Shown here piece after piece: positions 35,263 through 44,188 of a stretch of DNA of 64,000 bases. How positions within the stretch are numbered: the first letter of the stretch is position 1; every line of letters begins with the position of its first letter. Made by a program: the position numbers and the translations under genes. Origin of the DNA: Aliishimia sp965656085 (GTDB lineage Bacteria; Pseudomonadota; Alphaproteobacteria; Rhodobacterales; Rhodobacteraceae); the NCBI GenBank assembly GCA_965656085.1, contig CBFHJA010000005.1, positions 62,001 through 126,000 on the forward strand, read 5' to 3'. Below the pieces are notes generated by a model that saw only the letters and a program-made list of their open reading frames with translations, was not told the DNA's origin and did not search any database.

Positions 35263-36297
35263 ATGACAACACTCACGATCCGCCGCCCCGACGACTGGCA
35301 TCTCCACCTGCGTGACGGGGAGATGCTCAAAGGCGTGCTGCCGAGCACCGCAGCGCATTTCGCCCGCGCCATCATCATGCCCAACCTTGTCCCGCCCGTG
35401 GTCAAGGGCGCAGATGCCGCCGCCTACCGCGACCGAATCCTTGCCGCGCTGCCCGAGGGAATGGCGTTCGAGCCGCTGATGACGCTCTACCTCACCGAGT
35501 ACACCGACCCGGACGACGTCGCCGCGGCCCATGCCTCTGGTCTCGTGAAGGCCGTCAAACTTTATCCCGCCGGGGCGACCACGAACTCGGCCTCGGGCGT
35601 CACCGATTTCGACAAGGTCCGTGCCGTTCTGGAGAAGATGGCCGAGATCGGCCTGCCGCTCTGTGTGCATGGCGAGGTGACCCATGCCGAGATCGACATT
35701 TTCGACCGCGAGGCGGCCTTCATAGAGCAGGTGCTCGACCCGATACGCCGGGCCACGCCGGGCTTGCGCGTGGTGATGGAGCATATCACCACCAAGGACG
35801 CAGCCGATTACGCAGCCACTGCAGGCGACGATCTGGGCGCGACGATCACCGTGCAACACCTGCTGCTCGACCGCAACGCGATGCTCGTGGGCGGCATCCG
35901 CCCCCATTACTACTGCCTGCCGATCCTCAAGCGCCGCACCCATCGCGAGGCGCTGGTCAAGGCGGCCACGGGCACCGATGCGCGCTTCTTTCTGGGCACC
36001 GACAGCGCGCCCCACGCGACCGACACCAAGGAAAACGCCTGCGGCTGCGCGGGCTGTTTCACCGCGCCCATCGCGCTCTCTTGCCTCGCGGAGCTTTTCG
36101 AAGAAGAACGGGCGCTGGACCGGCTGGAGGCTTTCGCCTCTCTGAACGGCCCGGCATTCTACGGCCTGCCGGTCAACGACGAGCAGATCACCCTGACCAA
36201 GGGCGATCCCATCGACTGGCCCCGGGAAGTCCCCACAGGTGCTGGCCCCGTCACCGTCTTCGACCCCGCGCGCCCGCTGCATTGGCGCGTGAGCTGA
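35263..36297 (+). CDS. pyrC: Dihydroorotase (type II)
   Basis: A 344-residue zinc amidohydrolase converting carbamoyl aspartate to dihydroorotate. The metal ligands are seen in DDWHLHLRDG (HxH at the start), the carboxylated lysine in KAVKLYPAGATTNS, HGEVTHAEID, EHITTKDA and TDSAPHATDT. The length fits the E. coli-type enzyme. pyrE follows 47 bp downstream, so both pyrimidine genes are probably one operon. Confidence 0.97.
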   Translation: MTTLTIRRPDDWHLHLRDGEMLKGVLPSTAAHFARAIIMPNLVPPVVKGADAAAYRDRILAALPEGMAFEPLMTLYLTEYTDPDDVAAAHASGLVKAVKLYPAGATTNSASGVTDFDKVRAVLEKMAEIGLPLCVHGEVTHAEIDIFDREAAFIEQVLDPIRRATPGLRVVMEHITTKDAADYAATAGDDLGATITVQHLLLDRNAMLVGGIRPHYYCLPILKRRTHREALVKAATGTDARFFLGTDSAPHATDTKENACGCAGCFTAPIALSCLAELFEEERALDRLEAFASLNGPAFYGLPVNDEQITLTKGDPIDWPREVPTGAGPVTVFDPARPLHWRVS

Positions 36298-36344
36298 TCC
36301 GCATTCACTTAGCCCACTAAACTCTCGCCGAAGGCATCCGACAG

Positions 36345-37022
36345 ATGATCCCAAGCTCCTACCCCTCTGCCGAAGAGATGGCCCGCCTCACCGCAAGGAT
36401 GCTGCTTGAAATAGAAGCCGTGCATCTGAACGCCGAGGAGCCCTTCACGCTGGCCTCGGGGCTGCCCAGCCCGACCTATATCGACTGCCGCAAGCTGATC
36501 TCTTACCCGCGTATCCGCTCCACGCTGATGGATTTCCTCACCGTTACCGTGATGCGCAATGCTGGCTTCGAGGCGTTCGACAATGTCGCGGGCGGCGAGA
36601 CGGCGGGCATCCCCTTCGCGGCGCTGGTGGCCGAGCGCATGGCGCTGCCGATGACCTATGTGCGCAAGAAGCCCAAGGGCTACGGACGCAATGCGCGCAT
36701 CGAAGGCGCGATGACCGAAGGCCAGCGGGTGCTGCTCGTGGAGGACCTGACCACCGATGGCGGCTCCAAGCTGTCTTTCGTAGATGCGATTCGGGAGACA
36801 GGGGCGACGTGCGGCCATACGGCGGTGATCTTTTACTACGGGATTTTCCCGGATACCGAAAAGACCTTGGGGGAACATGGTGTTGCCCTGCATTGCCTCT
36901 GTACATGGTGGGATGTTCTGGCCGAGGCCAAGGCGACGGGCGCGTTCAGCGCGGCCACGATCGAGGGTGTAGAGGCGTTTCTGAACGACCCGCGCGGCTG
37001 GCAGAACGCGCATAAAAGTTAA
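36345..37022 (+). CDS. pyrE: Orotate phosphoribosyltransferase
   Basis: A 225-residue enzyme joining orotate to PRPP. The PRPP motif VLLVEDLTTDGGSKLSF is at about 125-141, and the catalytic-loop region YVRKKPKGYGRNARIEG precedes it. The N-terminus is a little longer than in E. coli PyrE. Downstream is a strong inverted repeat and the DnaA box before dnaB. Confidence 0.95.
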   Translation: MIPSSYPSAEEMARLTARMLLEIEAVHLNAEEPFTLASGLPSPTYIDCRKLISYPRIRSTLMDFLTVTVMRNAGFEAFDNVAGGETAGIPFAALVAERMALPMTYVRKKPKGYGRNARIEGAMTEGQRVLLVEDLTTDGGSKLSFVDAIRETGATCGHTAVIFYYGIFPDTEKTLGEHGVALHCLCTWWDVLAEAKATGAFSAATIEGVEAFLNDPRGWQNAHKS

Positions 37023-37033
37023 GCCCCTGCACG

Positions 37034-37075
37034 CAGGATATGGGGTATTCCCTCGCAATTTACCCCCATATCCTG
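37034..37075. promoter_or_regulatory. 12-bp perfect inverted repeat between pyrE and dnaB
   Basis: CAGGATATGGGG (37034-37045) and CCCCATATCCTG (37064-37075) are exact complements 18 bp apart; an extra TA/TA pair can extend the stem past a bulge. As RNA it would be a stable hairpin 12 bp after the pyrE stop, but no T run follows. It may end pyrE or be an operator for dnaB. Confidence 0.6.
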
Positions 37076-37096
37076 TAGCCTGTTATCACGCACAGC

Positions 37097-37105
37097 TTAT
37101 CCACA
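37097..37105 (+). promoter_or_regulatory. Perfect DnaA box upstream of dnaB
   Basis: TTATCCACA matches the strict DnaA-box consensus. It sits 75 bp before the dnaB start and just before a TATACAAT -10-like element, so DnaA could influence dnaB transcription. Confidence 0.55.
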
Positions 37106-37180
37106 GGGATATACAATTTGCCTTGCGCGCGCCCCCTTGTCTAAGAAGAGCGCCCAAGAGCAAAGCATGAGGTGGCAAGG

Positions 37181-38671
37181 ATGAACGAGATCACCAGTTT
37201 CGACGGGGTCAGCCCGGACAGCGCCGATGCGGTGCAGGATGCGATGCCGCATTCCACAGAGGCCGAACAGCAGCTTCTGGGCGCGATCCTGACCAATAAT
37301 GACGTCTTCGACCGGATCGCGTCGATTATCCGGGCCGAGCATTTCTACGACCCGGTCCATGCCCGCATCTACGACATCGCCGCCGCGCGCATCGCCAAAA
37401 ACCAGTTGGCCTCGCCCGTCACCCTCAAAGCATTCATGGAGGATGACGAGGGGCTCAAGGAACTCGGTGGTCCGGCCTATCTCGCGCGACTTGCAGGCGC
37501 CGCGATCTCGGCCTTTGCGGTGCGTGAATATGCGCAGATGATCTACGATCTGGCGATCCGGCGCGACCTGATCCGGCTTGGACAGGACATCTCCGCCAAG
37601 GCTGCCAAGGTCGAGGTCGCCAGCGAGCCCAAAGAGCAGATCGTCGAGGCCGAGCAAAAGCTCTATCAACTGGCCGAGCAGGGCCAGTCAGAAAACGGCT
37701 TCCAGAGCTTTCTCAGCGCCGTGACCGATGCGGTCAACGTCGCCAATGCCGCCTATCAGCGCGAAGGCGGGCTCGCGGGGGTCTCCACCGGCCTCGTGGA
37801 CATGGACAAGAAGCTCGGCGGGCTGCACCGCTCCGACCTTCTGATCCTCGCCGGGCGCCCGTCCATGGGCAAGACCTCGCTCGCGACCAACATCGCCTTC
37901 AACATCGCCAAAGCCTACAAAAAAGGCCTCAAGCCGGATGGGAGCGAAGGCGCCGTCGAGGGCGGCGTCGTGGGCTTTTTCAGCCTTGAGATGAGCGCCG
38001 AACAGTTGGCGGCGCGAATTCTCTCCGAAGCCGCCGAGATCCCGTCTGAGAACATCCGCCGCGGCGATATGACCGAGACCGAGTTCCGCCGCTTCGTCGA
38101 GGCCGCCAAGTCGCTCGAAGCCTGCCCGCTTTACATTGACGACACGCCAGCGATCCCGATCGCTCAGCTTGCCGCCCGCGCGCGCCGCCTCAAGCGCACC
38201 CATGGGCTTGACGTTCTGATGGTGGACTACCTGCAACTGGTACGGGGCGGCGCGGACAACCGGGTGCAGGAAATCGCGGAGATTTCCATGGGCCTCAAGG
38301 CCATCGCCAAGGAACTCGACATCCCCGTGATCGCCCTGTCGCAGCTCTCGCGGCAGGTCGAGAACCGCGAAGACAAGCGCCCGCAACTCAGCGACCTGCG
38401 CGAATCGGGCTCAATCGAGCAGGACGCGGATGTGGTGATGTTCGTGTTCCGCGAGGAGTATTATGCCGAACGCGAAAAGCCCGGCGATGACAACCTCGAA
38501 CAGATGGCCGCGTGGCAGGAGCGCATGGAGCGCCTGCATGGCCGCGCCGAGGTGATCATCGGTAAGCAACGCCACGGGCCCATCGGCACTGTAGACCTCA
38601 GTTTCGAGGGCCAGTTCACGCGCTTCGGCAACCTCGCGCGCCCCGGCTACCTGCCCAATGACGGCTTCTGA
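37181..38671 (+). CDS. dnaB: Replicative DNA helicase DnaB
   Basis: A 496-residue hexameric helicase. The N-terminal domain (PHSTEAEQQLLGAIL) and RecA-type C-domain (Walker A AGRPSMGKTSLATN about 225-238, Walker B VLMVDYLQLV, and SQLSRQVENR) are complete; no intein is present. An upstream GTG three codons earlier is possible, but the ATG at 37181 follows GAGG at better distance. The last 14 bp overlap the next gene. Confidence 0.97.
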   Translation: MNEITSFDGVSPDSADAVQDAMPHSTEAEQQLLGAILTNNDVFDRIASIIRAEHFYDPVHARIYDIAAARIAKNQLASPVTLKAFMEDDEGLKELGGPAYLARLAGAAISAFAVREYAQMIYDLAIRRDLIRLGQDISAKAAKVEVASEPKEQIVEAEQKLYQLAEQGQSENGFQSFLSAVTDAVNVANAAYQREGGLAGVSTGLVDMDKKLGGLHRSDLLILAGRPSMGKTSLATNIAFNIAKAYKKGLKPDGSEGAVEGGVVGFFSLEMSAEQLAARILSEAAEIPSENIRRGDMTETEFRRFVEAAKSLEACPLYIDDTPAIPIAQLAARARRLKRTHGLDVLMVDYLQLVRGGADNRVQEIAEISMGLKAIAKELDIPVIALSQLSRQVENREDKRPQLSDLRESGSIEQDADVVMFVFREEYYAEREKPGDDNLEQMAAWQERMERLHGRAEVIIGKQRHGPIGTVDLSFEGQFTRFGNLARPGYLPNDGF

Positions 38672-39617
38672 TCCGGCGACCAGCACGATCCCGGTGGTCG
38701 ATCTTTCGGCCCCGGACTGCACGGCCCAATTCGCCAAAGCCTATGGCGAGATCGGCTTCGGCTACGTTATCGGGCACGGCATCTCACAGTTCCAGATCGA
38801 CCGGACCTTCGACGCGGCGCGCGCCTTTCACGCCCTGCCAGAGGCCGACAAGCAAGCGCTCTCCGTCAACGCCGCCCATCGCGGCTACATCGGCCTTGCG
38901 ACCTCGACGGACCGGACCACGACACTGGCCGACGTGACCAAGCCCAATCAGTCGTCGAGCTTCATGCTCATGCGCGAGGACGCAGAGTTGGACCCAGATG
39001 TCTATCTCTCAGGCCCCAACCAATGGCCGGACCTGCCGGGCTTTCGGCAGACGATGGAGGACTATGTCACGGCGCTGTCCGGGCTGGCCCGCCGGCTGCT
39101 CGGCATCGCCCTTGACGCCGCCGGGATTGAGGATCGCAGCATCCTGTCCGCCTTCGACACGCCCACCACATGGCTGCGCTTGCTGCACTACCCGCCACAG
39201 CCCCCGCAAAGCCCGGACGATCTGTATGGCTCCGCTCCGCATACCGATTTCGGCGCGCTGACCTTGCTGGCGCAAGACGCGGTCGGCGGGCTCGAAGTGA
39301 GGACTCCGGCAGGAGACTGGCTCGCCGCGCCCTACCGTTCCGGCAGTTTCGTGGTGAATGTGGGCGATATGCTCCACCGGCTGACCAATGGCCGCCTGCT
39401 TTCGACCCCACACCGGGTGATCAACCGCTCCGGCCGAGAGCGCCTCTCAATCCCGTTCTTTTTCGATCCTCATGTGCACACGATGATCTCGCCTTTACCC
39501 GGCACTGGCGAGCCCCGCTTCGCGCCGATCCGCTTCGATACGTTCCTGCGCAACCAGCTTGAAGCCACTTACGAGGCCCACGCACCGACAAACGTGGAGG
39601 CACTCACCCGGTCGTGA
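38658..39617 (+). CDS. Isopenicillin N synthase-like Fe(II)/2-oxoglutarate oxygenase
   Basis: A 319-residue non-heme iron oxygenase. The DIOX-N part begins with IPVVDLS, and the catalytic core has the metal ligands in PHTDFGALTLL (HxD) and TPHRVINRSGRERLSIPFF (second His plus RxS for the cosubstrate). These proteins hydroxylate or desaturate small molecules; the substrate here is unknown. It overlaps dnaB by 14 bp, so it is probably co-transcribed. Confidence 0.88.
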   Translation: MTASDPATSTIPVVDLSAPDCTAQFAKAYGEIGFGYVIGHGISQFQIDRTFDAARAFHALPEADKQALSVNAAHRGYIGLATSTDRTTTLADVTKPNQSSSFMLMREDAELDPDVYLSGPNQWPDLPGFRQTMEDYVTALSGLARRLLGIALDAAGIEDRSILSAFDTPTTWLRLLHYPPQPPQSPDDLYGSAPHTDFGALTLLAQDAVGGLEVRTPAGDWLAAPYRSGSFVVNVGDMLHRLTNGRLLSTPHRVINRSGRERLSIPFFFDPHVHTMISPLPGTGEPRFAPIRFDTFLRNQLEATYEAHAPTNVEALTRS

Positions 39618-39657
39618 TTGCCGCCCGAAACGCTGCGCACTGGACAGGACCGGCGCA

Positions 39658-40470
39658 ATGCGGCTCAATGGGCCAATGCGTTGGCTGTTCACCCTACCCT
39701 TTTTGCTTTGTTCGCCCGCCCTCGCCTATGATGGGCCGCGCGAGGTCGATCTCGAATTGTTCCTTGCGGTCGATGTGTCGCGTTCCATGTCTCCCGAAGA
39801 GTTGGAAATCCAGCGGCAGGGCTATGCGGCGGCGCTCTCCTCGGATGCGGTCTGGGCCGCGATCCGCTCCGGGCTGATTGGTGAAATCGCCGTGACCTAT
39901 GTGGAATGGGCAGGCACCTATGCGCAGAATGTCGTGGTGGACTGGACGATCATCGAGACCCGCAAGGATATCCGCGAGGTGGCCGAGACGATAACAACCC
40001 GATTTGAGCCCAGTCTGCGGCGCACTTCCATCTCAGGCATTCTCGACTACGCCCGATTCTCCATCGCAGCCAACGAAATCTCAGGCCTGCGCAGGGTGAT
40101 CGACATTTCCGGCGACGGGCCAAACAATCAGGGCGGCGTGGTCACAGCCGCTCGCGACCGGGCGCTGGCCGAAGGGATCACGATCAACGGGCTGCCGCTG
40201 ATGACTACCGACGCGATCTCCGAAATGTGGGGCATTCCAGACCTCGACGTGTACTACACCGAATGCGTGATCGGCGGACCGGGCCATTTCATGCTGCCAG
40301 TATGGACATGGGAGGATTTCGCTCCCTCGATCCAGCGCAAGCTGGTGCTTGAGATCTCCGGCCTGATCACACGGCGCGCACAGCCCCGCGTGCAGCCGAC
40401 CTCTGCCTATGATTGCCTCATCGGCGAGAAGATCGCCGAGCGCAACCGCGCGATTTTCGCCGAGCCCTGA
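39658..40470 (+). CDS. DUF1194 family secreted VWA-like protein
   Basis: A 270-residue protein with a signal peptide (MRWLFTLPFLLCSPALA, cleavage near AYDGP). A MIDAS-like motif VDVSRSMSPEE appears at about 39-49, and DISGDGPNNQGG at about 144-155, both typical of DUF1194. The function of this family is not established; an extracytoplasmic metal-dependent adhesion site is suggested by the fold. The ATG at 39658 follows AGGA; a second Met six codons on is possible. It follows the oxygenase by 40 bp. Confidence 0.85.
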   Translation: MRLNGPMRWLFTLPFLLCSPALAYDGPREVDLELFLAVDVSRSMSPEELEIQRQGYAAALSSDAVWAAIRSGLIGEIAVTYVEWAGTYAQNVVVDWTIIETRKDIREVAETITTRFEPSLRRTSISGILDYARFSIAANEISGLRRVIDISGDGPNNQGGVVTAARDRALAEGITINGLPLMTTDAISEMWGIPDLDVYYTECVIGGPGHFMLPVWTWEDFAPSIQRKLVLEISGLITRRAQPRVQPTSAYDCLIGEKIAERNRAIFAEP

Positions 40471-40660
40471 TCCGCGACTGCGGCCCTCCCACCTCTTGAA
40501 GATGCCCAATCGGCGGGCAAACCGCGCCACGCAACACTCTCCGCCTGGTTTACCGGGCTGGTTGCAATTGTGGTGTTACATCAGCGCTCCATTTTTGCAG
40601 CAGGCCTGACATTCAAGACCAATCCACGTTTCAAAAGTAATATCGCAAGGGGACCTTCTT

Positions 40661-41383
40661 ATGACTTTCTGGTGTCTTTCCGCGCTTTGCGCAGCCATCC
40701 TCGCCTGTACCTCCGCCTCCGCACAGGCTGCCAGCTTCAAAGGCGAGTTTTGGGACGTGGCTCCGTTCGTAAGCGACGCAAACCAAGGCGATTTTCCGCG
40801 CGGGTTTGAGTTCGACTCCGTTCTCGCCACGCTCGACACACCGCCTGATGTGATCTTTGACGTGTTGGTTTTGGACTATCCGAACGCAACAACACCCCGG
40901 ACAGCTGACCGGATCATTACCGGCAGCCGAAACGGTGACGTGTATACCGAGACTGCAACGCTGGGAGAGTTTTTGGGCGCGGATGCCAGCGGGCTCACGG
41001 CGACGGAACAGGCCATCTCACTCGCCGGTGCGGTGTTCCGGTTCTCAGGGTTCATCTCGGTTGCCGCCGGCGACACCGTTTTCGACGTAACGTCGGACGA
41101 CGGCTTTCGCCTGTCTTTGGGCGGCGTGCCGTTGCCAGACAGCTTTACGGGCCCGCGCGGGTTCAGCAACACGCCGATGATCTACACAGCCCCAACCGCT
41201 GGCACCGTGGCCTTCGAGTTGATCTACTATGATTCCGGCGTGACCGGCGCAGGACTGTTTGTTCAGCATGACGATGCGCAACTCGTACCTGTGTCCGGTC
41301 CGCCAGCCATTCCACTTCCGGCATCCGTGTGGATCCTCATGAGCGGTTTGGTCCTGCTTGCCGGCATCCGCCGCGCACGGTGA
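40661..41383 (+). CDS. VPLPA-CTERM sorting-domain protein with PA14-like domain
   Basis: A 240-residue exported protein. It has an N-terminal signal (LSALCAAILACTSASAQA) and a C-terminal tripartite sorting signal: IPLPAS, then the transmembrane stretch VWILMSGLVLLAGI, then RRAR. That signal is the alphaproteobacterial VPLPA form of PEP-CTERM, recognised by an exosortase. The middle (about 115-205: DTVFDVTSDDGFRLSLGG, FELIYYDSG) resembles PA14, a carbohydrate-binding beta-sandwich. The start has AAGGGGA upstream. It may be a surface or biofilm component. Confidence 0.85.
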   Translation: MTFWCLSALCAAILACTSASAQAASFKGEFWDVAPFVSDANQGDFPRGFEFDSVLATLDTPPDVIFDVLVLDYPNATTPRTADRIITGSRNGDVYTETATLGEFLGADASGLTATEQAISLAGAVFRFSGFISVAAGDTVFDVTSDDGFRLSLGGVPLPDSFTGPRGFSNTPMIYTAPTAGTVAFELIYYDSGVTGAGLFVQHDDAQLVPVSGPPAIPLPASVWILMSGLVLLAGIRRAR

Positions 41384-41431
41384 CTTATACTGCCTCTTGA
41401 CGCGCGCGCGTGCCATGTCACAAGGCGGGGC

Positions 41432-42466
41432 ATGAGCACGGCTTCCCTGACGATTGACCTTGATGCGCTGGCGCGCAACTGGCGCGGGCTGAATGCGCGC
41501 ACCGCTGTGGAGACCGGGGCTGTGGTCAAGGCCAATGGCTATGGGCTGGGCGCACCAGTGGTGTCGCGGCGGCTGGCGCGCGAGGGCGTGCGCCGGTTCT
41601 TCGTCGCCATCGCCGAGGAGGGTGCGATCCTGCGCCGCGCGCTCGGACCCGGCCCGGATATTTTCGTTTTCTCCGGCCATATGGAGGGCGATACCGCCAC
41701 GCTCCGCGAGCACAGCCTGCTGCCCCTGCTCAATTCGGTGGACCAGTTGCTACGCCACGTGGAGGCCCTGCCCGGCGCCCCCTTTGGCGTACAGCTCGAC
41801 AGCGGCATGAACCGGCTGGGCATGGAACCGGCCGAATGGTCGGCGGTCCGGGAGATCGCGATGAGCCTCTCCCCGCGCCTGCTGATCTCCCATCTGGCCT
41901 GCTCGGACGCGCCGGACCATCCGATGAACGCTCAGCAACTGCGCGTCTTCCGCGAGATGACCGACGATCTGGACGCCCCCCGCTCGCTCGCGGCGACTGG
42001 GGGCGTGCTGCTCGGCCCAGCCTATCATTTCGACCTTTGTCGTCCCGGCATCGGCCTTTACGGCGGGTTGCCCTTCGCGGAGGCCGAACCGGTGGTCACC
42101 TTGCAGGTCCCGGTGATCCAGACCCGCGATGTAGAGGCGGGCGAGACCGTGGGCTATGGCAACACGTGGAGCGCGCCGCGCGCATCCCGCATCGCCACGA
42201 TCTCTGCCGGGTACGCCGACGGGCTGATCCGCGCCATGGGACCGCGTGGGCAGGTCTATCACGCAGGCACCGCCCTGCCGGTTGTGGGGCGGGTGTCGAT
42301 GGACCTGATCACCGTCGATATCACCGATCTGGGCACCGATCCGGACGCGCTCGAAGTGCTGGGCCCCCACCAGAGCGTCGATGATGTGGCCGACGCCGCC
42401 GGCACGATCGGCTACGAAATCCTGACCTCACTGGGCGGGCGCTACACGCGGCGCGTGATCGGATGA
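41432..42466 (+). CDS. alr: Alanine racemase
   Basis: A 344-residue PLP enzyme supplying D-alanine for peptidoglycan. The PLP Lys33 is in AVVKANGYGLG. The SAGYADG segment near 268-274 is the region of the second catalytic Tyr. The N-terminus is a standard TIM-barrel entry (SLTIDLDALARNWR). It overlaps the following mlaE by 4 bp, so both are in the same transcript. Confidence 0.96.
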   Translation: MSTASLTIDLDALARNWRGLNARTAVETGAVVKANGYGLGAPVVSRRLAREGVRRFFVAIAEEGAILRRALGPGPDIFVFSGHMEGDTATLREHSLLPLLNSVDQLLRHVEALPGAPFGVQLDSGMNRLGMEPAEWSAVREIAMSLSPRLLISHLACSDAPDHPMNAQQLRVFREMTDDLDAPRSLAATGGVLLGPAYHFDLCRPGIGLYGGLPFAEAEPVVTLQVPVIQTRDVEAGETVGYGNTWSAPRASRIATISAGYADGLIRAMGPRGQVYHAGTALPVVGRVSMDLITVDITDLGTDPDALEVLGPHQSVDDVADAAGTIGYEILTSLGGRYTRRVIG

Positions 42467-43236
42467 GCGCGCTGGCCTTGATCGGCCGCATGGTGCTTGC
42501 CTTTCTGGCGGCGGTGGGCCGGATCGCGCTCTTCGCGCTCGACACGGTCAGCCACGTACTGCGCCCGCCGTTTTACCTGCGCGAGTTTGGCATTTCCTTG
42601 CTCCATATCGGCTGGCTTTCGCTGCCCGTGGTGGGCCTGACCGCGGTGTTCACCGGCGGCGCGCTGGCGCTGCAGATTTACGCGGGGGGGGCGCGGTTCA
42701 ACGCAGAGGCGGTGGTGCCGCAGATCGTCGCGATCGGCATGGTGCGCGAGCTTGGCCCGGTGCTGGTCGGGCTGATGATCGCAGCTCGCGTGACCTCCTC
42801 TATCGCAGCCGAGATCGCAACGATGAAGGTCACCGAGCAGATTGACGCACTGGTCACGCTCTCCACTCATCCTATGAAGTACTTGACTGTGCCGCGTGTT
42901 CTGGCCGCCACGCTGTGCGTGCCGCTGCTGGTGGGCGTGGGCGATGTGATCGGCATTTTCGGCGGCTACGCGGTCGCCACGGGCACGCTGGGGTTCAACG
43001 CCGCCGCATATATCCGCAACACGGTGGATTTTCTGGAAGCGCTCGACATCATCTCCTCGCTCACCAAGGGCGCGGTGTTCGGCTTCATCGCGGCGCTGAT
43101 GGGGTGCTATTTTGGCATGAATTCGGGGCGCGGCGCGCAAGGGGTGGGCAGCGCGACCAAATCCTCGGTGGAGGCGGCGGCGATCTTGATCCTTGCAGCG
43201 AATTTCGTTTTGACGGGGATGTTTTTCTCGCTATGA
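42463..43236 (+). CDS. mlaE: ABC transporter permease, MlaE family
   Basis: A 257-residue membrane protein with several hydrophobic helices and the family core (VTSSIAAEIATMKVTEQIDALVTLS, about 108-132, is the cytoplasmic coupling region). MlaE-type permeases move lipids between membranes with MlaF and MlaD. mlaF begins 184 bp downstream, with no mlaD in between or near. The start overlaps the alr stop. Confidence 0.93.
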   Translation: MSALALIGRMVLAFLAAVGRIALFALDTVSHVLRPPFYLREFGISLLHIGWLSLPVVGLTAVFTGGALALQIYAGGARFNAEAVVPQIVAIGMVRELGPVLVGLMIAARVTSSIAAEIATMKVTEQIDALVTLSTHPMKYLTVPRVLAATLCVPLLVGVGDVIGIFGGYAVATGTLGFNAAAYIRNTVDFLEALDIISSLTKGAVFGFIAALMGCYFGMNSGRGAQGVGSATKSSVEAAAILILAANFVLTGMFFSL

Positions 43237-43420
43237 CCCAATGCGCGCGACGCCCTTCCCTCGAAACCCGGTCGCGTATTCCCGCGGCCCAATGGCAAAA
43301 CGAAAGAAGGCCCACAACGCGCCATACGACCACCCCGACAACCGACCGCGCATCGCTGTCCCCTGTCGCACACCCCGCCCATTCACTTTGCCCAATCAAC
43401 TCCCGCCGGAGGCAGCCAAC

Positions 43421-44188
43421 ATGAGCCAAAGGCGCGAGCCCATGATCGAATTCCAGGACATTCACAAAGCCTTCGGCACCAACCAAGTCCTGCGCGGCGT
43501 TGATCTGAGTATCGCCAAGGGCACCTCCATGGTCATCATCGGTGGCTCTGGCACCGGCAAATCGGTCGCGCTGAAATGCGTGCTGGGTCTCATCACGCCT
43601 GACAAAGGCACGATTACCGTCGACGGCAAGCCCAACACCTCGGGCGACCGCGACGCCTTCCTTGCGCGCTTCGGGATGCTGTTTCAGGGCGGCGCGCTCT
43701 TCGACAGCCTGCATGTGTGGGAAAACGTCGCCTTCCGCCTGCTGCGCGGCGCGCTCAAGCGTCCCAAACCGGAAGCGCGCGAGATTGCCATCGAGAAACT
43801 GCGCCGTGTTGGGCTCAGCCCCGATGTGGCCGATCGATTTCCCGCCGAGCTCTCCGGGGGTATGCAGAAGCGCGTCGGCCTTGCCCGCGCCATTGCCGCC
43901 GAGCCGGAGATCATTTTCTTTGACGAGCCGACCACCGGGCTCGACCCGATCATGTCCGGCGTGATCAACGATCTGGTGCGCGAGATTGTCACCGAAATGG
44001 GCGCGACGGCGATGACGATCACCCATGACATGCGCTCGGTGCGTGCGATTGCCGATAATGTCGCCATGCTCCATGCTGGCAAGGTACGCTGGACCGGACC
44101 GGTCTCGGAGATGGACGATTCCGGCGATGCTTATCTCGACCAGTTCATCCATGGCCGCGCCGAGGGTCCGATCGAAGCGGTGCGATGA
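43421..44188 (+). CDS. mlaF: ABC transporter ATP-binding protein, MlaF family
   Basis: A 255-residue ATPase: Walker A GGSGTGKSVALK (about 43-54), signature LSGGMQKRVGLARA, Walker B EIIFFDEPTTGLDP. It pairs with the preceding MlaE. The start at 43421 has GGAGG eight bases upstream; an in-frame extension back to 43241 has no stops but is Pro/Arg-rich and lacks homology. It overlaps the next gene by 4 bp. Confidence 0.93.
   Translation: MSQRREPMIEFQDIHKAFGTNQVLRGVDLSIAKGTSMVIIGGSGTGKSVALKCVLGLITPDKGTITVDGKPNTSGDRDAFLARFGMLFQGGALFDSLHVWENVAFRLLRGALKRPKPEAREIAIEKLRRVGLSPDVADRFPAELSGGMQKRVGLARAIAAEPEIIFFDEPTTGLDPIMSGVINDLVREIVTEMGATAMTITHDMRSVRAIADNVAMLHAGKVRWTGPVSEMDDSGDAYLDQFIHGRAEGPIEAVR

Noticed and set aside
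43241..43420. N-terminal extension of mlaF by 60 residues
   Set aside because: No stop codons, but the sequence is Arg/Pro-rich, lacks homology, and a strong GGAGG lies before the ATG at 43421.
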